A stretch of DNA of 64,000 nucleotides from the NCBI RefSeq assembly GCF_001653235.2, contig NC_035796.1:186001-250000 (forward strand), written 5' to 3'. The notes beneath the pieces were generated by a model. The model worked only from the letters and a program-made list of their open reading frames with translations, made no database searches and was not told where the DNA came from. The translations under genes and the position numbers were made by a program. This DNA is from Pochonia chlamydosporia 170 (taxonomy: Eukaryota > Ascomycota > Sordariomycetes > Hypocreales > Clavicipitaceae). Of the stretch, positions 1 to 10,582 are shown piece after piece (the first letter of the stretch is position 1; each line of letters opens with the position of its first letter).

Positions 1-420
1 GACGGCACCGTCGACTTTGAATTCGACTACCTCGTCAACCAGATCAGGGCACACTCCAAAGAGCCCAAGTACGCCTGCGACATGAAAACGGCGGAAGGCA
101 CCGAAGTTACTCACGCGCTGCACCTCGAGTTGATCGTCTCTAAGGAATATGCCGCCGAGGGCAAGACGCATCTCTCCCAGCAGACTGGCACTGGCAGAAT
201 TCTGCGCATGCACTTTGCCGTCAATCTGACAGAGTATCCTGGCCTCGGTGTAAGCTGGGACAACGAAGCCCCTCCCGTCTACCAAGATGTACCGCCTAGC
301 CCGCCTGGTTATCCTGTTGAGCCGCCGATCGAGTATGACGATCTGGAGGAGCTGGATGCCCTGCGAACGGGCTCGGAGCCTGGTTCACGACGACACAGTG
401 AATCTGGACGGTCAGCGTGA
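1..420 (+). CDS. C-terminal part of an arrestin-like (ART) trafficking adaptor, 5' truncated by the window
   Basis: The frame is open from base 1 and ends at TGA 418-420, giving about 139 residues of a protein whose start lies left of the window. The first ~75 residues look like the beta-rich end of an arrestin C-domain. They are followed by a proline-rich tail with PPVY (codons near 280-291) and PPGY (codons near 301-312). Such PPxY motifs in arrestin-related trafficking adaptors recruit the Rsp5/NEDD4-type ubiquitin ligase to plasma-membrane transporters. The acidic, Ser/Arg-rich last 30 residues are low complexity. The family call rests on the beta-domain plus PY-tail layout and is moderately sure. 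The tail alone would also suit another Rsp5 adaptor. Confidence 0.6.
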   Translation, partial: DGTVDFEFDYLVNQIRAHSKEPKYACDMKTAEGTEVTHALHLELIVSKEYAAEGKTHLSQQTGTGRILRMHFAVNLTEYPGLGVSWDNEAPPVYQDVPPSPPGYPVEPPIEYDDLEELDALRTGSEPGSRRHSESGRSA

Positions 421-2224
421 TTTCGCATCTTGGGACGACACTTGATACCTGGCGTTGGGCTGCATTTCTTTTGGCGTTTTAGAATAGCATTATACCCGGT
501 TGGAGCATAGTATTGTTTAATAAACTAATATGATTAATTTTGCTGTGTGCTTTCGTGTGACATGTGATGTGACCTCCAGATACATACACGAGAGTTTTAA
601 ACTATAGCAAAATGTTTAATACATGAAACGGAGTTTAATTAAGTAAGAAAGGTAGGTTTGGCCGCTCAAGGTTCGTTTAACTAGCCTTGCAATACATGCA
701 CCCAGGGGTAAAGCTGGCAAGCTTCCATAAGGTTCTTTGACTTTGACTTACATTTACATCTGTCACACTCGAACGTTAAAAGGGGTCTAACAGATACAAG
801 GAGTGGCCTCTAGCTAGCTCATTTTCCGTGTGACAACACTAAGAAAGATGCAAACGTGTCTAGGGAGAAACCGTCAGCGCGAATCGTTTGGTCAGAGCAC
901 GCTCTTGGAAGAGAAACTAGTATTAACGCTGTAATTCATGTGTTGCAGTCCGTGTTTCCGTTTTCTGATTCGTCCCAGCTGCCATTACATGTAGCTGTGA
1001 GCTCAACCCGCCACTCCAAAGGTACTCATAATCTAACATGTAAGTACCTTATCCTACTTTAAGTCCATCTTGTGTTATTTCTGCCTGCTTAATCTCTTAG
1101 CTCTTTATTTCTCCTACCAGCAGGCCTACTAATAGCAAAAATGCCATATTTCGTTCAGACGCTCGCGTACCATACTTTGCCATCCTATCTATGCTAACGC
1201 ATCAACAAGTAACCAGTCTCTGTCGGAAAACCCCGAACCAACGAGGCATCATTATATTGCTTTTGCGACGAGAAACTGGATTGCCTCCAATCCAAGGCAG
1301 CTCATCCTTAGATGTGTCTCTTTCGCAGGCAAAATACTGGTTAGTATAACTAAGAACATTAGAGGAAATAAATTAAATGGTTTTTGCTATACCTACTAGC
1401 GATTTCTCGTTTTACGGGAAGTATGTCGCACGTCTCAAGATCTGCCCCGATAACTGAATTCTCAGGTTCGTCCGCGGAGCAAATGGTTTGAGGGCGAGTT
1501 TAATCCAACACCACAAGTTGGACATACCATCGGGCATAAAACTCACTCCGTGGATTGTAATATCACAGCGAGTGTTCCGTATATCCCGCAGGTTTCCTCC
1601 GCGGAGCAGGAGTAATTGGAAATTAATATAATCACTACCACGCAGCAGTTTTACCTTCTGTGGAGGTCTTAATATAGCGGTAATATATCAGAAGAGATGC
1701 AAAATATACCACACATTTTATTGCTGCTTATACTATTATAAATAGGACAGGATGTATAACTAGATGCATAATTTAGTTCTTAATATCGACTATTCTGCGA
1801 GATCTATCTAGAACTTCATGTTGTTATTAACAGACCAGTCCTAATTTGTAAGCAGTTAGGCCAGATCTATATTGAGCTTTATGATGGAGAGACTGCTAAG
1901 ACTTATTATGTAAAATAGATTGCCAGGTCCAAACGGAGGAAATAGAAGACCATGGCACCTATGCCAAGCCATGCGCTTAGAAGAGCTATATGCATTTCCC
2001 ATATTTGGCTATTATATGACTAAGCGGCCGTAGAGGGCATTCATAATTTCTCCGCGGGGGGACTTGCCAAAGCAAGAGCGAATTCTACGCGCAAGGTTAT
2101 ACCATGCAATCTGTAATTAAACATTTATTCCAGGCGCACCCCAAGTTAAAAGCCGTTTGCCCAGTTATGAATATTCATCAACCTGGCAAGCTACAGCAGA
2201 TTGTTCTTACATCAAATTTTGGCC
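421..2224. other. Gene-free stretch, AT-rich between about 1360 and 1950
   Basis: No coding region with protein-like composition is seen on either strand. The part from about 1360 to 1950 is rich in TA-type dinucleotides and carries copies of a short GC palindrome listed separately. It could be an old transposon scar, but no terminal repeats or coding remnants were recognised. Confidence 0.4.
1471..2057. repeat. Three dispersed copies of a CTCCGCGGAG-type palindrome
   Basis: Copies of a self-complementary CTCCGCGGAG motif lie at 1471-1478 (core TCCGCGGA), 1597-1606 (perfect 10 bp) and 2050-2057 (left arm and core only), in otherwise AT-rich DNA. They could be binding sites or scars of a degenerate repeat. 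The function is unknown. Confidence 0.35.
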
Positions 2225-3215
2225 ATGGCAGACGATTCAACCCAAACTCTCCCGTACATCTTCTACTGGAATCCATTCTCTATTTGCTCACTCCAAGTCC
2301 GCTATACAATAGCCATCAGCGGTACTACTAAACCCTCGGGTGACCCAATGGTCGTGGAAGAACGCCAGGTTAACATCTATGCTGGAGAACAATTAGACGA
2401 AGCATTCCTATGCACCGTGAACCCAGAAGGCCAGGTACGTATGAGTACAATACGCTGTCATTGCATCGTAATGATGATGTGGCCTCCCGTTCCTAGACGT
2501 CAATTGCAGTTGAATCTGTTTCTAACTGGCGGTCAAGGTACCGGTTATGAGCCACCAGACTACTCTGGCTCAACCCATTCGAGATAGTTTAGAAATTACC
2601 TTGTATATGGCCGAAAAATATCCCGACCTGATTCCCGCATCCCACAAGGGTAAAATACTTTCATTGTTGGAAGAGTTGCATTCCATCAACTACTTCTCGC
2701 TTTCGTTCACAGGCATGCAGGAAGTTATCAATATGCACTTAAGAGATCCCATTGTGAAACTACTGGAAAGTCCTGGCATATCTCAGCGCTATCATGATGC
2801 GTTACAGTACAAGCTCAGCGTGTAAGTTAAACCGACAGCTTTCGTGACAGATCCGCAGCCTCATGAGTGTGAATGAGCGGCATGATAACACGGTGAATAC
2901 AGCGTTGAGAAAGACAAAGTACGGGGCTTAGAAGAAGCACAAGTCAAGATAGAAGAAGAGAAAGCCCGCTGTGTTTTATCAAAACTGAACTCTTTTGTAC
3001 AACAAGAACAGGGTCCTTGGATGTTTGGACGAGACCAACCAACAGCACTTGACGCGCATGGAGTCATTTTTCTGGCTCGGCTCGACGACGTAGGCAGGGC
3101 CAATTTCATCCCATCGGGTCTGAAAAGGTACTACACCATGGCTATGGATTCGCCTGAGTGGCGGTCTGTAATGGAAGGACGTCGAACAATGGTCACCATG
3201 GCTCAGATGCTCTGA
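2225..3215 (+). CDS. Glutathione S-transferase-like protein
   Basis: Three exons are inferred: 2225-2434, 2538-2821 and 2903-3215. Both introns have good signals (donors GTACGT and GTAAGT; CTAAC about 13 nt before the first acceptor). They give a 268-residue protein. Residues 1 to about 95 read as a thioredoxin-fold GST N-domain: PYIFYWNPFSICSLQVR start, NPEGQVPV turn holding the cis-proline, then SLEITLYMAEKYPDLIP. The rest is helical and ends in a GST-C-like block containing PTALDAHGVIFLARLDDVGR. The family conjugates glutathione to electrophiles or serves in secondary-metabolite sulfur chemistry; which applies here cannot be seen. The Cys in the FSICS segment stands where the catalytic Ser/Cys/Tyr region lies. 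No other biosynthetic gene is adjacent. The first ATG is inside a longer open frame and was chosen because the domain starts just after it. Confidence 0.75.
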
Positions 3216-4421
3216 TCCATAGAGACGGGCAGTAGAACCCTGAGAAATGGCTAACAAGATGACTTTAGCAAGTACTATATAGTAGGGTAAGGGATTATAC
3301 AGTGAGGCGCCGGATGCGGTGATCTGCCGGACTTACAGAGGAAATCAATCTAAATTTTGAGGATACATGTGGCCTAACCTCTCTTTAACTCGCGAGCTTT
3401 AATTTGCATGATGGTGTTAAGAAGCCCCTTTTAAGCTATGGAGCTTCTATTGCTTCGGACTTTTATAGCCTTTGCACACTATTTTCTAACAAGGCTAGCA
3501 TTTAACTAAATAGCTTAAAATTTTCATATACTAGTTACTCTAGCTACAATTAATAAAAGGTTTAATGCCCTGTTCTTGGCTTTCTACGGCCACTTTCTAG
3601 TGTACATAACACTATGGCAAGTTTCTGGGTTAAAAGCTCTGTCTGTGATAATAAATTTATAGGTTAACTTTTGTATTTATTCCTTTGCTTATTTTACCTC
3701 TAGGTAGCACGATTCTGCTAGATTTAGTTTTCTGATTCTATTTGTACCCCTATATGTATTATATACGCAATGTGGTACCTCTCACTAATCCTGGCGAGTA
3801 CAAGTGGGGAGGGTGTTCTGCGCATCTAAAAACTGATTCTCGGTCATCAGAAAACGGATTCGCCAACTGCAACACATGCATTAAGGATGTAATGGTGGAT
3901 CCCAAACGGAGTGAGCTGTGTGTTGGTGGGATGGAAGGGATACATCACCAAAGTAAGTTACCGCTAGATCACCTAAGCAGCAAAAGCGAACGCTTGGCTA
4001 TTGTAGAGAGATGGTATAAGTTTTATTTAGTTGACATGGATTCTGGAGCATGGCTCGGTTCGTCGGTGCGGCTCGTCGGGCTGGCGAGTTGCCGAGTATG
4101 CATAACCATATATTGCAACGTTACCCACGAGTCATGGATATTCATGAGGCTCATTGTTATATTCGAATGTGCTAGTCGTATGCTCTATGATCCGTCTTCT
4201 CTGCACTTCCGTCTATGTACATGCATCGTCGCTTGTTCAGTTTAACAATCGTCTTCGTCCTTGACTTGTGAGCGCCCATCCAACGACCACAACCACCCTC
4301 ATATCAACAGAGATGACTTAAACCATATCCTCGTACCAACAGATTGATTCCATTTGCCTGGCAGATGAACCAGTGGTACTTTGATAGACCAATGCAGAAG
4401 TGCCGAGGACAAGTTAACGGT
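3216..4421. other. Gene-free stretch with an AT-rich, RIP-like block
   Basis: Bases of about 3400 to 3745 are strongly AT- and TA-rich with few CA dinucleotides, as expected of old repeat DNA hit by repeat-induced point mutation. A 167-codon open frame at 3742-4245 (+) has no recognisable domain or signal and is probably chance. Confidence 0.4.
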
Positions 4422-4619
4422 TTAACAGCCCGGATACGAAGGATACTGCTTGCAGCACACGCGCTTGCACCACGAGTAGCAGTCCTTGATGCCGCAGGTC
4501 GGCGTGTTGCAGAATGTCATGCAGCCGGGCCAGTCGGTGTATCTCTTGTCGAGTTCTTCGATGGGGTTGGCGAGTGCGAGGCTTGCGAAAGCCGTGAGGG
4601 CAACAAGTGTGAACTTCAT
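4422..4619 (-). CDS. Small secreted cysteine-rich peptide with signal peptide and Kex2-type site
   Basis: An intronless 65-residue frame. Residues 1 to about 18 form a classic signal peptide (MKFTLVALTAFASLALA). A short propeptide ends in the dibasic LDKR at residues 23-26, a typical Kex2 cleavage site. The mature part would be about 39 residues with eight cysteines at 33, 37, 42, 47, 51, 55, 56 and 65 (pattern C-x3-C-x4-C-x4-C-x3-C-x3-CC-x8-C) plus several Trp/Tyr/Pro. This layout fits a disulfide-stabilised effector, antimicrobial or signalling peptide, and I do not recognise a named family. A TATA-like sequence lies about 70 nt upstream of the ATG. The open frame on the opposite strand (4344-4634) is a shadow. 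Expression and function are inference; that it is a real gene is likely from signal, dibasic site and even cysteine number together. Confidence 0.75.
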   Translation of the reverse strand: MKFTLVALTAFASLALANPIEELDKRYTDWPGCMTFCNTPTCGIKDCYSWCKRVCCKQYPSYPGC

Positions 4620-6256
4620 GATTGGGAATGGTAGTGTATAATGAGTAGTTTAGTGATGAGATGCAATGATAGTCGGAGAAGAGGCAGTATTTATGCTTTT
4701 TGGATAGGCGGCTCAGAATTCAGCTTCTCGAGATCAGTTTGCAAAATCTGCGGAGCAAACCTATTCCAACACATAGTCTAGAGTCTTATGGAGTATGAGA
4801 TGCAATCCTTCTCACCTGCAGATATTATTGAATTGCTAACCTATTCCAGCTTGCATACAGCACTCGGCACCACTCAGCGGCCTTGAATCCCGGGAACACG
4901 CCACTCCCGCCTCCACTAGGACGGATCGAGACCCGGAAGCTGAACTGAATAGACGAGCCGAACCGTTTATGGCCGGGGTATTCATGCTGCGTTGGGCTGG
5001 ATCTAGACTTGAGCTGATTGAAGAGATTTGGTAGTTTTCCCGAGGGGGAATGGATGCTCTTGGCGGCCTTGATGATTGATTGGTGAATAATCGCCATGAC
5101 CGCCTCACTTTTCGTTTGCTGCTTTGGATCCAGGCTAATTGATCAACTTTGGTTCATATGCTGCGGTATGGCTTAGAACAGTGTCGTTAACCTTCGATGC
5201 CTTGCCAGTTCATTTGCCTGTTCCCGAAATTGAGGACAAGTTGTTCTACATACTAATTGACTAAGTACTACGAGATCTCAACTTCATCCCATTGCAAATA
5301 GGGTTCATGGCAAGTCCATCGGTGCCGGCCGGATTCTCAAAGAAATAGTACCCTTGTCTTAATGTCTGGCCACATCCAGCGTAGGGCCGCTCTGCGTTGA
5401 GGCTGACAAGCTAGCAGCGTTCCGCGTGGAACCAGACCTAATCGGTTAGGTCACATTGCATTGCCAAGTGGACTGATGACTTTTACCTCGTTAGAATTGT
5501 GTTGTTTTGGTGAGTTGTATGCATCTACACGTTCCGGGTTCTTGCTAGCATAGGAGTTGTAAACTATTGATGCCAAGACATGTACACGCGGGCCAGTACT
5601 GTCGTTGGCCACATTTCTGGCAGGCACGTCGGTTACGAACAAAAAAGTGTAATATAAACGATAGCTAGCGTCTGATTCTATGTACGGTTAACTGAGTTGT
5701 AATTCAATTTGTTCCATCGTGCTAATTTACAAGTGGCTTGGGGAGGGCCGACGAGTGCGGAAACGCATACTAGTCCGAACATGGTGGCAGTTGTAAGAAT
5801 GGCTAGGGTATAATGCCATCAACTAAGAGACTACAGATGCGGAGAAACAGGGTTAGCATTGACTTACTTAGACGCACGTATACTATTTTCCCTTGTCGAC
5901 AACCGCATACGTAAACGTGGAAGACATGAGTCGAAGCAGATTCAGCTGTGACAACCACCTCAGATACCTAGGAGCTCTAGCACCGTCATACCGGTAAGGC
6001 TCCCGGTAGTATCACTCCAAGCCAAATCATAAGTGTCACGAGAAGCTGGGGCAGCCAGAGGCCACTCCGGCGCTTTAGTCCCCTTATATTTTAGTTTGGT
6101 AATAGGTAATCAACTTCCACTATACTAGGAAGGTTCCAACATCTCGACAAGAAACACAAGCGAAAAGATTGTAGCGTCCAGTAACGCGAAACCAGCTCAA
6201 ATCAACAAACGACCGCACCTACGAGTCGATGAGCTCTTCTCACTCATCACTGACTC
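4620..6256. other. Gene-free stretch
   Basis: No supported gene. Minus-strand frames of about 90 codons at 4825-5108 overlap each other in two phases and show no domain. The left end serves as promoter for the peptide gene; 5400-6250 is mixed sequence without obvious repeats. Confidence 0.35.
4688..4694 (-). promoter_or_regulatory. TATA-like box of the cysteine-rich peptide gene
   Basis: ATAAATA on the minus strand, about 70 nt before the start codon at 4619, within a pyrimidine-rich leader. Position and sequence fit a core promoter element; no experimental support. Confidence 0.35.
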
Positions 6257-7855
6257 TCACATCCACGTAACCCGCACCTCAACCTTCCCGTACGCTCCAC
6301 TAATTTCCAAACTCTCCGACTGCTTATACCTAGGCGTAAACTCCACCGATCCCCTCGCAATCTCATCACTGGCACTTATGGTATCGTAGTCCCAGAGGTC
6401 CGCATTCACCAGCAACTTGTCGGTTGTAGGAACAGCAACCACGGACCTCGACAAAGGGATGGGACTAAGTGGACTCACGTCAACGTACTCATTGCTAGCC
6501 TTGCGAAACAACTCGCTTTGTCCGTGGCCATTGTTGACGACAATCTCTCCGAACACATTGGCTGGGTCCTCGTTATCCCCGTTGATAAGGATGACTTCTA
6601 TGCTTGCGTAGAGCCCGTCCGTCATAACCATGTAGCTTATCGTTACGGAGCCGTAATGGCCAGGCACGTCACGGATCTTTACTGCATCATGCTCGGTAAA
6701 GTAGTCAGAGGGGTTGAAGATAATCCTCCCCTGGGCAATGCTATCATCAGGGGAGAGGGTGTCATAGTCCCAGAGGTCAATGTTGATGTAGAACTCATCT
6801 GAGGAAGACAAGGCCCGAGACGGTCCCTCCAGCAGAATGTCCTGTCCGGGCTTGGTGTTGACATAGCTGTGGTGTCCACGGCTCCAGATATTTTCGACCC
6901 CAATGCTATCTGTAACGATGACGCTGCCGTAGAGTTGACCTGGATCCTCATCGTCAATGTTATTGACGCGCACGTAAAATATTTCGAGGAGTTGCTGCCC
7001 CTGAGGGAATATAGTGTTTGAAGTGAATGCTCCCTCAGGATAATAGGCCATGTCTGGAACAGAGCGCTTAGGTCGTGAAGAAGTGGACGGGAGGTTGGCA
7101 GCGTAGTGCATAATACCAAGGGCTAGAATGGCCTCCACGAAGCTCCATATTCCGGTGCTTTCACCATTAAAGTCAAAAGCATGGCCCTCATTTCGGGTCC
7201 TCTGGACAGCCCGCGACAGTCTGCACCAACTACGCACCCGGTTGGCGTACTGAGTTCCAGGAGCCGACCCATTCCACCATGCGTTGGAGATGAGACGTGA
7301 AATATCGCGAAACCTAGCCGCTTCGGCTATGGCAAATACCAGGGTGAGAATCGCCCTCGCTCTGTTTCCTTCGTTTGCAGGAGCGCCGTTGTCAGTGGCC
7401 AGCGTCGTGATTGCGGCACCGATGCGGGAAGAGCTCAGCGGGATGTCTTCTAGTCTCATGCCAGCAACCTCAGTCAAGGTGCAGTAGTTCTCGCCGAGCG
7501 GTAGAAGCTCCGTTGCTCTACCAGCCTCTTGATCTTGGATGAGGGTGTTGGTGCCTCCATCTTCGTGGGCTAGCTCGAACCATATGTTGGAATTTTGGGG
7601 GCGGTAACCCACGAAATAGAGATTGTCGGTGCGGAATCTAAGCTGCACAATATGTTGCTCACCGCGGTCGTTGTAGCTTAAATTGATGTCGAAGAACTCG
7701 AGGGCACCTCCAGGGGGTACCTGTTCGGCCAGAACTGGCACGCTCTCGACCCAGTCCCCAGTTGCGAGGAGGTTTCTCAACTCTACGATGAATGCATCGT
7801 AAGCCTCTGCGCCATTGTCGTCATCAGCTGCAAAGTCTCTGGTGAATTTGACCAT
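6257..7855 (-). CDS. Ribosome-inactivating protein (rRNA N-glycosylase) with two C-terminal beta-sandwich repeats
   Basis: An intronless 532-residue protein. Residues 1 to about 255 form a RIP domain. Catalytic candidates line up with the ricin-A numbering: Tyr80 (or Tyr84), Tyr124, Glu178 and Arg181 in the AEAARF signature, and Trp210 as the late active-site Trp. RIPs remove one adenine from the sarcin-ricin loop of large-subunit rRNA and stop translation. A linker (about 256-288, with an RPKR basic site at 261-264) leads to two repeats, about 289-410 and 411-532. Each repeat has a D-x-E-D-P segment, an (I/A)DLWDYDT motif and a terminal beta strand, and they resemble domains seen attached to cereal RIPs (DUF6598-like, from memory). 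No signal peptide is visible, so the protein is probably cytosolic or released otherwise. No ricin-B lectin is present. The RIP call is strong; the repeat family name is tentative. All key residues appear intact. Confidence 0.85.
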   Translation of the reverse strand: MVKFTRDFAADDDNGAEAYDAFIVELRNLLATGDWVESVPVLAEQVPPGGALEFFDINLSYNDRGEQHIVQLRFRTDNLYFVGYRPQNSNIWFELAHEDGGTNTLIQDQEAGRATELLPLGENYCTLTEVAGMRLEDIPLSSSRIGAAITTLATDNGAPANEGNRARAILTLVFAIAEAARFRDISRLISNAWWNGSAPGTQYANRVRSWCRLSRAVQRTRNEGHAFDFNGESTGIWSFVEAILALGIMHYAANLPSTSSRPKRSVPDMAYYPEGAFTSNTIFPQGQQLLEIFYVRVNNIDDEDPGQLYGSVIVTDSIGVENIWSRGHHSYVNTKPGQDILLEGPSRALSSSDEFYINIDLWDYDTLSPDDSIAQGRIIFNPSDYFTEHDAVKIRDVPGHYGSVTISYMVMTDGLYASIEVILINGDNEDPANVFGEIVVNNGHGQSELFRKASNEYVDVSPLSPIPLSRSVVAVPTTDKLLVNADLWDYDTISASDEIARGSVEFTPRYKQSESLEISGAYGKVEVRVTWM

Positions 7856-9589
7856 GGCGAAGAAAATTGTTTAGAAACACGCGAGTGATTTGTTGGAAGA
7901 GTGTAGGTGCTGTTGCTTGATGAGGAAGAGTGAGACGATATGTTATGCCTTGTCTCTTTATAAACCTATAGGCTTATACTTGAAGCTACATCTAGCTCTT
8001 TTTCCACTAGGTATGAAGTCAGGAAAAGTGAGGCGAGAGAACGCCAAGGCTGACCGTTGCAATGCTCACTTTTTGCGGCATTTCGTCCTTGTGCAACCAG
8101 ACACGCATTGAGCCAACCGGGTTGGAACGTATCTGATCTCAGAAATCAGACGCCTTTCTTCATAATGGACGCCTGCTGAGATGCATCCTTTCAGTCTGGA
8201 CGCAGTCTTACGCGGGGCCACAGATGAACCATTCGACGACATTCTTGCCGCCCAGCCTGTCATCAATCAATGGCATGGCCCGTTATGAACGTTTGTCAAC
8301 ATATTACGTCCCAAGTATTGAAATGACTTGTTCCTATCGGAGACTTTGGCAATGGCGTGACCATATACAGCACCCGACCGGTGAATCAAAGCCATTTGAG
8401 CCTGGGGGTTCAGCTTACACCGAGTGATTGGCATCTGGACATGGAGTTGCGAGGGACGGAAACGGGAAGAATACTTTATTTAATTGACATGTATTGAAGA
8501 GACAACCGGCAGAAACACTTAGAAAGCTGGTTATGTTGGTATATGTACGAGTATTTTGGTGAGTAGAGTATTCCTCATGGCCATCATGGTTCTAGGATAT
8601 GAAAATGGATGTTCTGCACCAAGTGGTTTGCCCTCCTGTCGGCCACATGACCCAACGGTCAATTTTCTCTCATAGAGTTTAACTGCCTCTTGTCCTTGCA
8701 CACTCGCGCCTATGTGAGTATTACTTGCAGATGGTGTACTGATACATAAGCTGTGTTACCGGAAGGCCGATTCCTTCTCACTCGGTGGGTTGGGACAGCC
8801 GACTGAACCAGCAAAACTAGCCACCCAAAGAGCGTCACACTGAGTACGCACACTGCAGCTATAGCCCTGTTCAGAATTTCCTCGTTATGCAGTGACATGA
8901 TATGAGCTTATCGAAATTAGTTTAGTGCAAGCTGATCAATCACATTCCATGCAGTGTGACAAGGCCAAACGAAGCTGCAGTGAGGAGTCAAGGTATTTGA
9001 ACAAATAAAAGGTAGCGCATATAACAGTATGTATGATGATGTATCGAGATGTATTGACGTATACTTTGACGTGGGCAAATGCTTTGTCCGACATGCTGTA
9101 TGTCAGCTGTATCAAGTTCCAGACTCGAGTTGATACATATCAACACACCCACCACTCGATTTGTTTGGGCGCACCAAGTTAGGCAGCCTTCTCAGTCAGA
9201 AGTCCGGCTACTGAATGCGCAAGAAGGCAACATGTAATATAGGTCTACAGAACATCTTATCGTCATTGCTTGATGTTAAAGGACAGAACTGGTGCAAGGG
9301 TTTATATCTCAAGGATACCACAAGGACGCCTTGCCTCACTAGAGCATGATCTCTTGGACAGTAGCCAGGCGTACAGATTCATGTTCTGCATTCCAACCAA
9401 CAAATCCACTTGCATTACCGAAACATGGCTGTTCCTCTTCGGCAGATCTAGTTTAAAATAGCAACAGCGGAATTAAGTTATTCCCATGCATGACATCCTG
9501 TACATTTTTCTCGAAGGTGCAAACTCTGCTTGTCTGAGAAGTATCACCAGTTGGAATAGTGACTGCATTTATTCTCCCAAACCATCCAC
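7856..9589. other. Gene-free stretch
   Basis: The left ~200 bases would be the promoter and leader of the RIP gene, read leftward. The remainder carries only short frames without domain character on either strand, and no repeat structure was noticed. Confidence 0.4.
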
Positions 9590-10326
9590 ATGGAAATCCA
9601 CCAGCAAAGTCAGGCTTTCATCGAAAACGATGGTGATCTAGAGTTTGACCACACAAAAATAATCGTCAAAGGACCAAATGACCAGTACTTTTACACTACG
9701 ACGAGGGAGCGCACGGCCTCGTCCGTGGACATAAACCAACTCGAGTTAACACCTATACCCATCGAAAACATTTGGCCTCAATACTCGGACAAGTTCACCA
9801 AGGCACCAGATCTCTCTCCTTCAAAATACTACATAAAGAGCCAAATCTTCTAAGTTACGGCACGTCCCCAGACGCTTTACAAATCAGGAGTCAGATGATG
9901 AACGAAATTCTGGTCTGCGAAATCTTAAGAGACAACCCGCATCCTAATATTGCCATCTACACAGGCTGTGTTGTTTCCGGCGACCTAATATGGGGGCTTT
10001 GTTTCATGAGATACAAAATGACACTCGCTGAGAGATTACGAGACAGCAAAGCTTTCGATCATGAAATCTGTCTACGTGAGATAGAAGCGGGTATTCGTCA
10101 TTTACACTCTTTAGGACTCGTTCACAATGATGTCAACCCGTCAAATATTATGATTAGTGATAACGATCGTCCTGTTATAATTGACTTTGACACCTGCTAT
10201 CGCCATGGAGAGAAACTGGGCCCAAAGGCAGGTACATGGGGTTGGTGTTCAGAGGATTCAGAATTATCAAGATTTAAGAACGATGTTTTAAGGCTTGCAA
10301 TGCTTCAGGAACACATGCTAAAGTAG
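9590..10326 (+). pseudogene. Frameshifted fungal protein-kinase-like gene
   Basis: Two frames are needed for one protein. Residues of the N-terminal part are read from 9590 and run to a stop at 9851-9853. The kinase-like remainder continues one phase over, from about 9838 to TAG 10324-10326. The break is near 9838-9841 and fits loss of one base; no donor/acceptor pair offers an intron. The downstream part has a hinge-like segment, a modified catalytic loop HNDVNPSNIM (Asp present; Asn in place of the HRD Arg) and DFD in place of DFG. This is typical of a large fungal family of atypical kinase-like proteins of unknown substrate. The length, about 245 residues, is normal for that family, so the gene is otherwise whole. 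It may be a true pseudogene or an assembly error. Confidence 0.65.
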
Positions 10327-10582
10327 GCGTTGCATTTGCCGATAAGCGGGAAGCAGACTTCTATGACAGAGATGGGCATGTTTGACCAGCTCACGAAATG
10401 ATCAATGGGTCATTTGCCTAGTAAAGGGAACGCTGCGCCAATGCAGAGATACGTAAAATGTTGGATGTAGAGCTTCAGGCTCCATAATATACACGGAACG
10501 ACCACCACGCCCTTGAGGTACTTCCATATCAAGAAAGAGTCAATAAAACTATATACAGTAAATACCGTAAACTACAGCACAA

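Noticed and set aside
3742..4245. 167-codon open frame (+)
   Set aside because: No domain, no signal, no splice or start context and AT-rich start; likely chance.
4825..5108. Two overlapping 90-codon minus-strand frames
   Set aside because: They overlap each other in two phases, and neither shows a domain or convincing splice sites.
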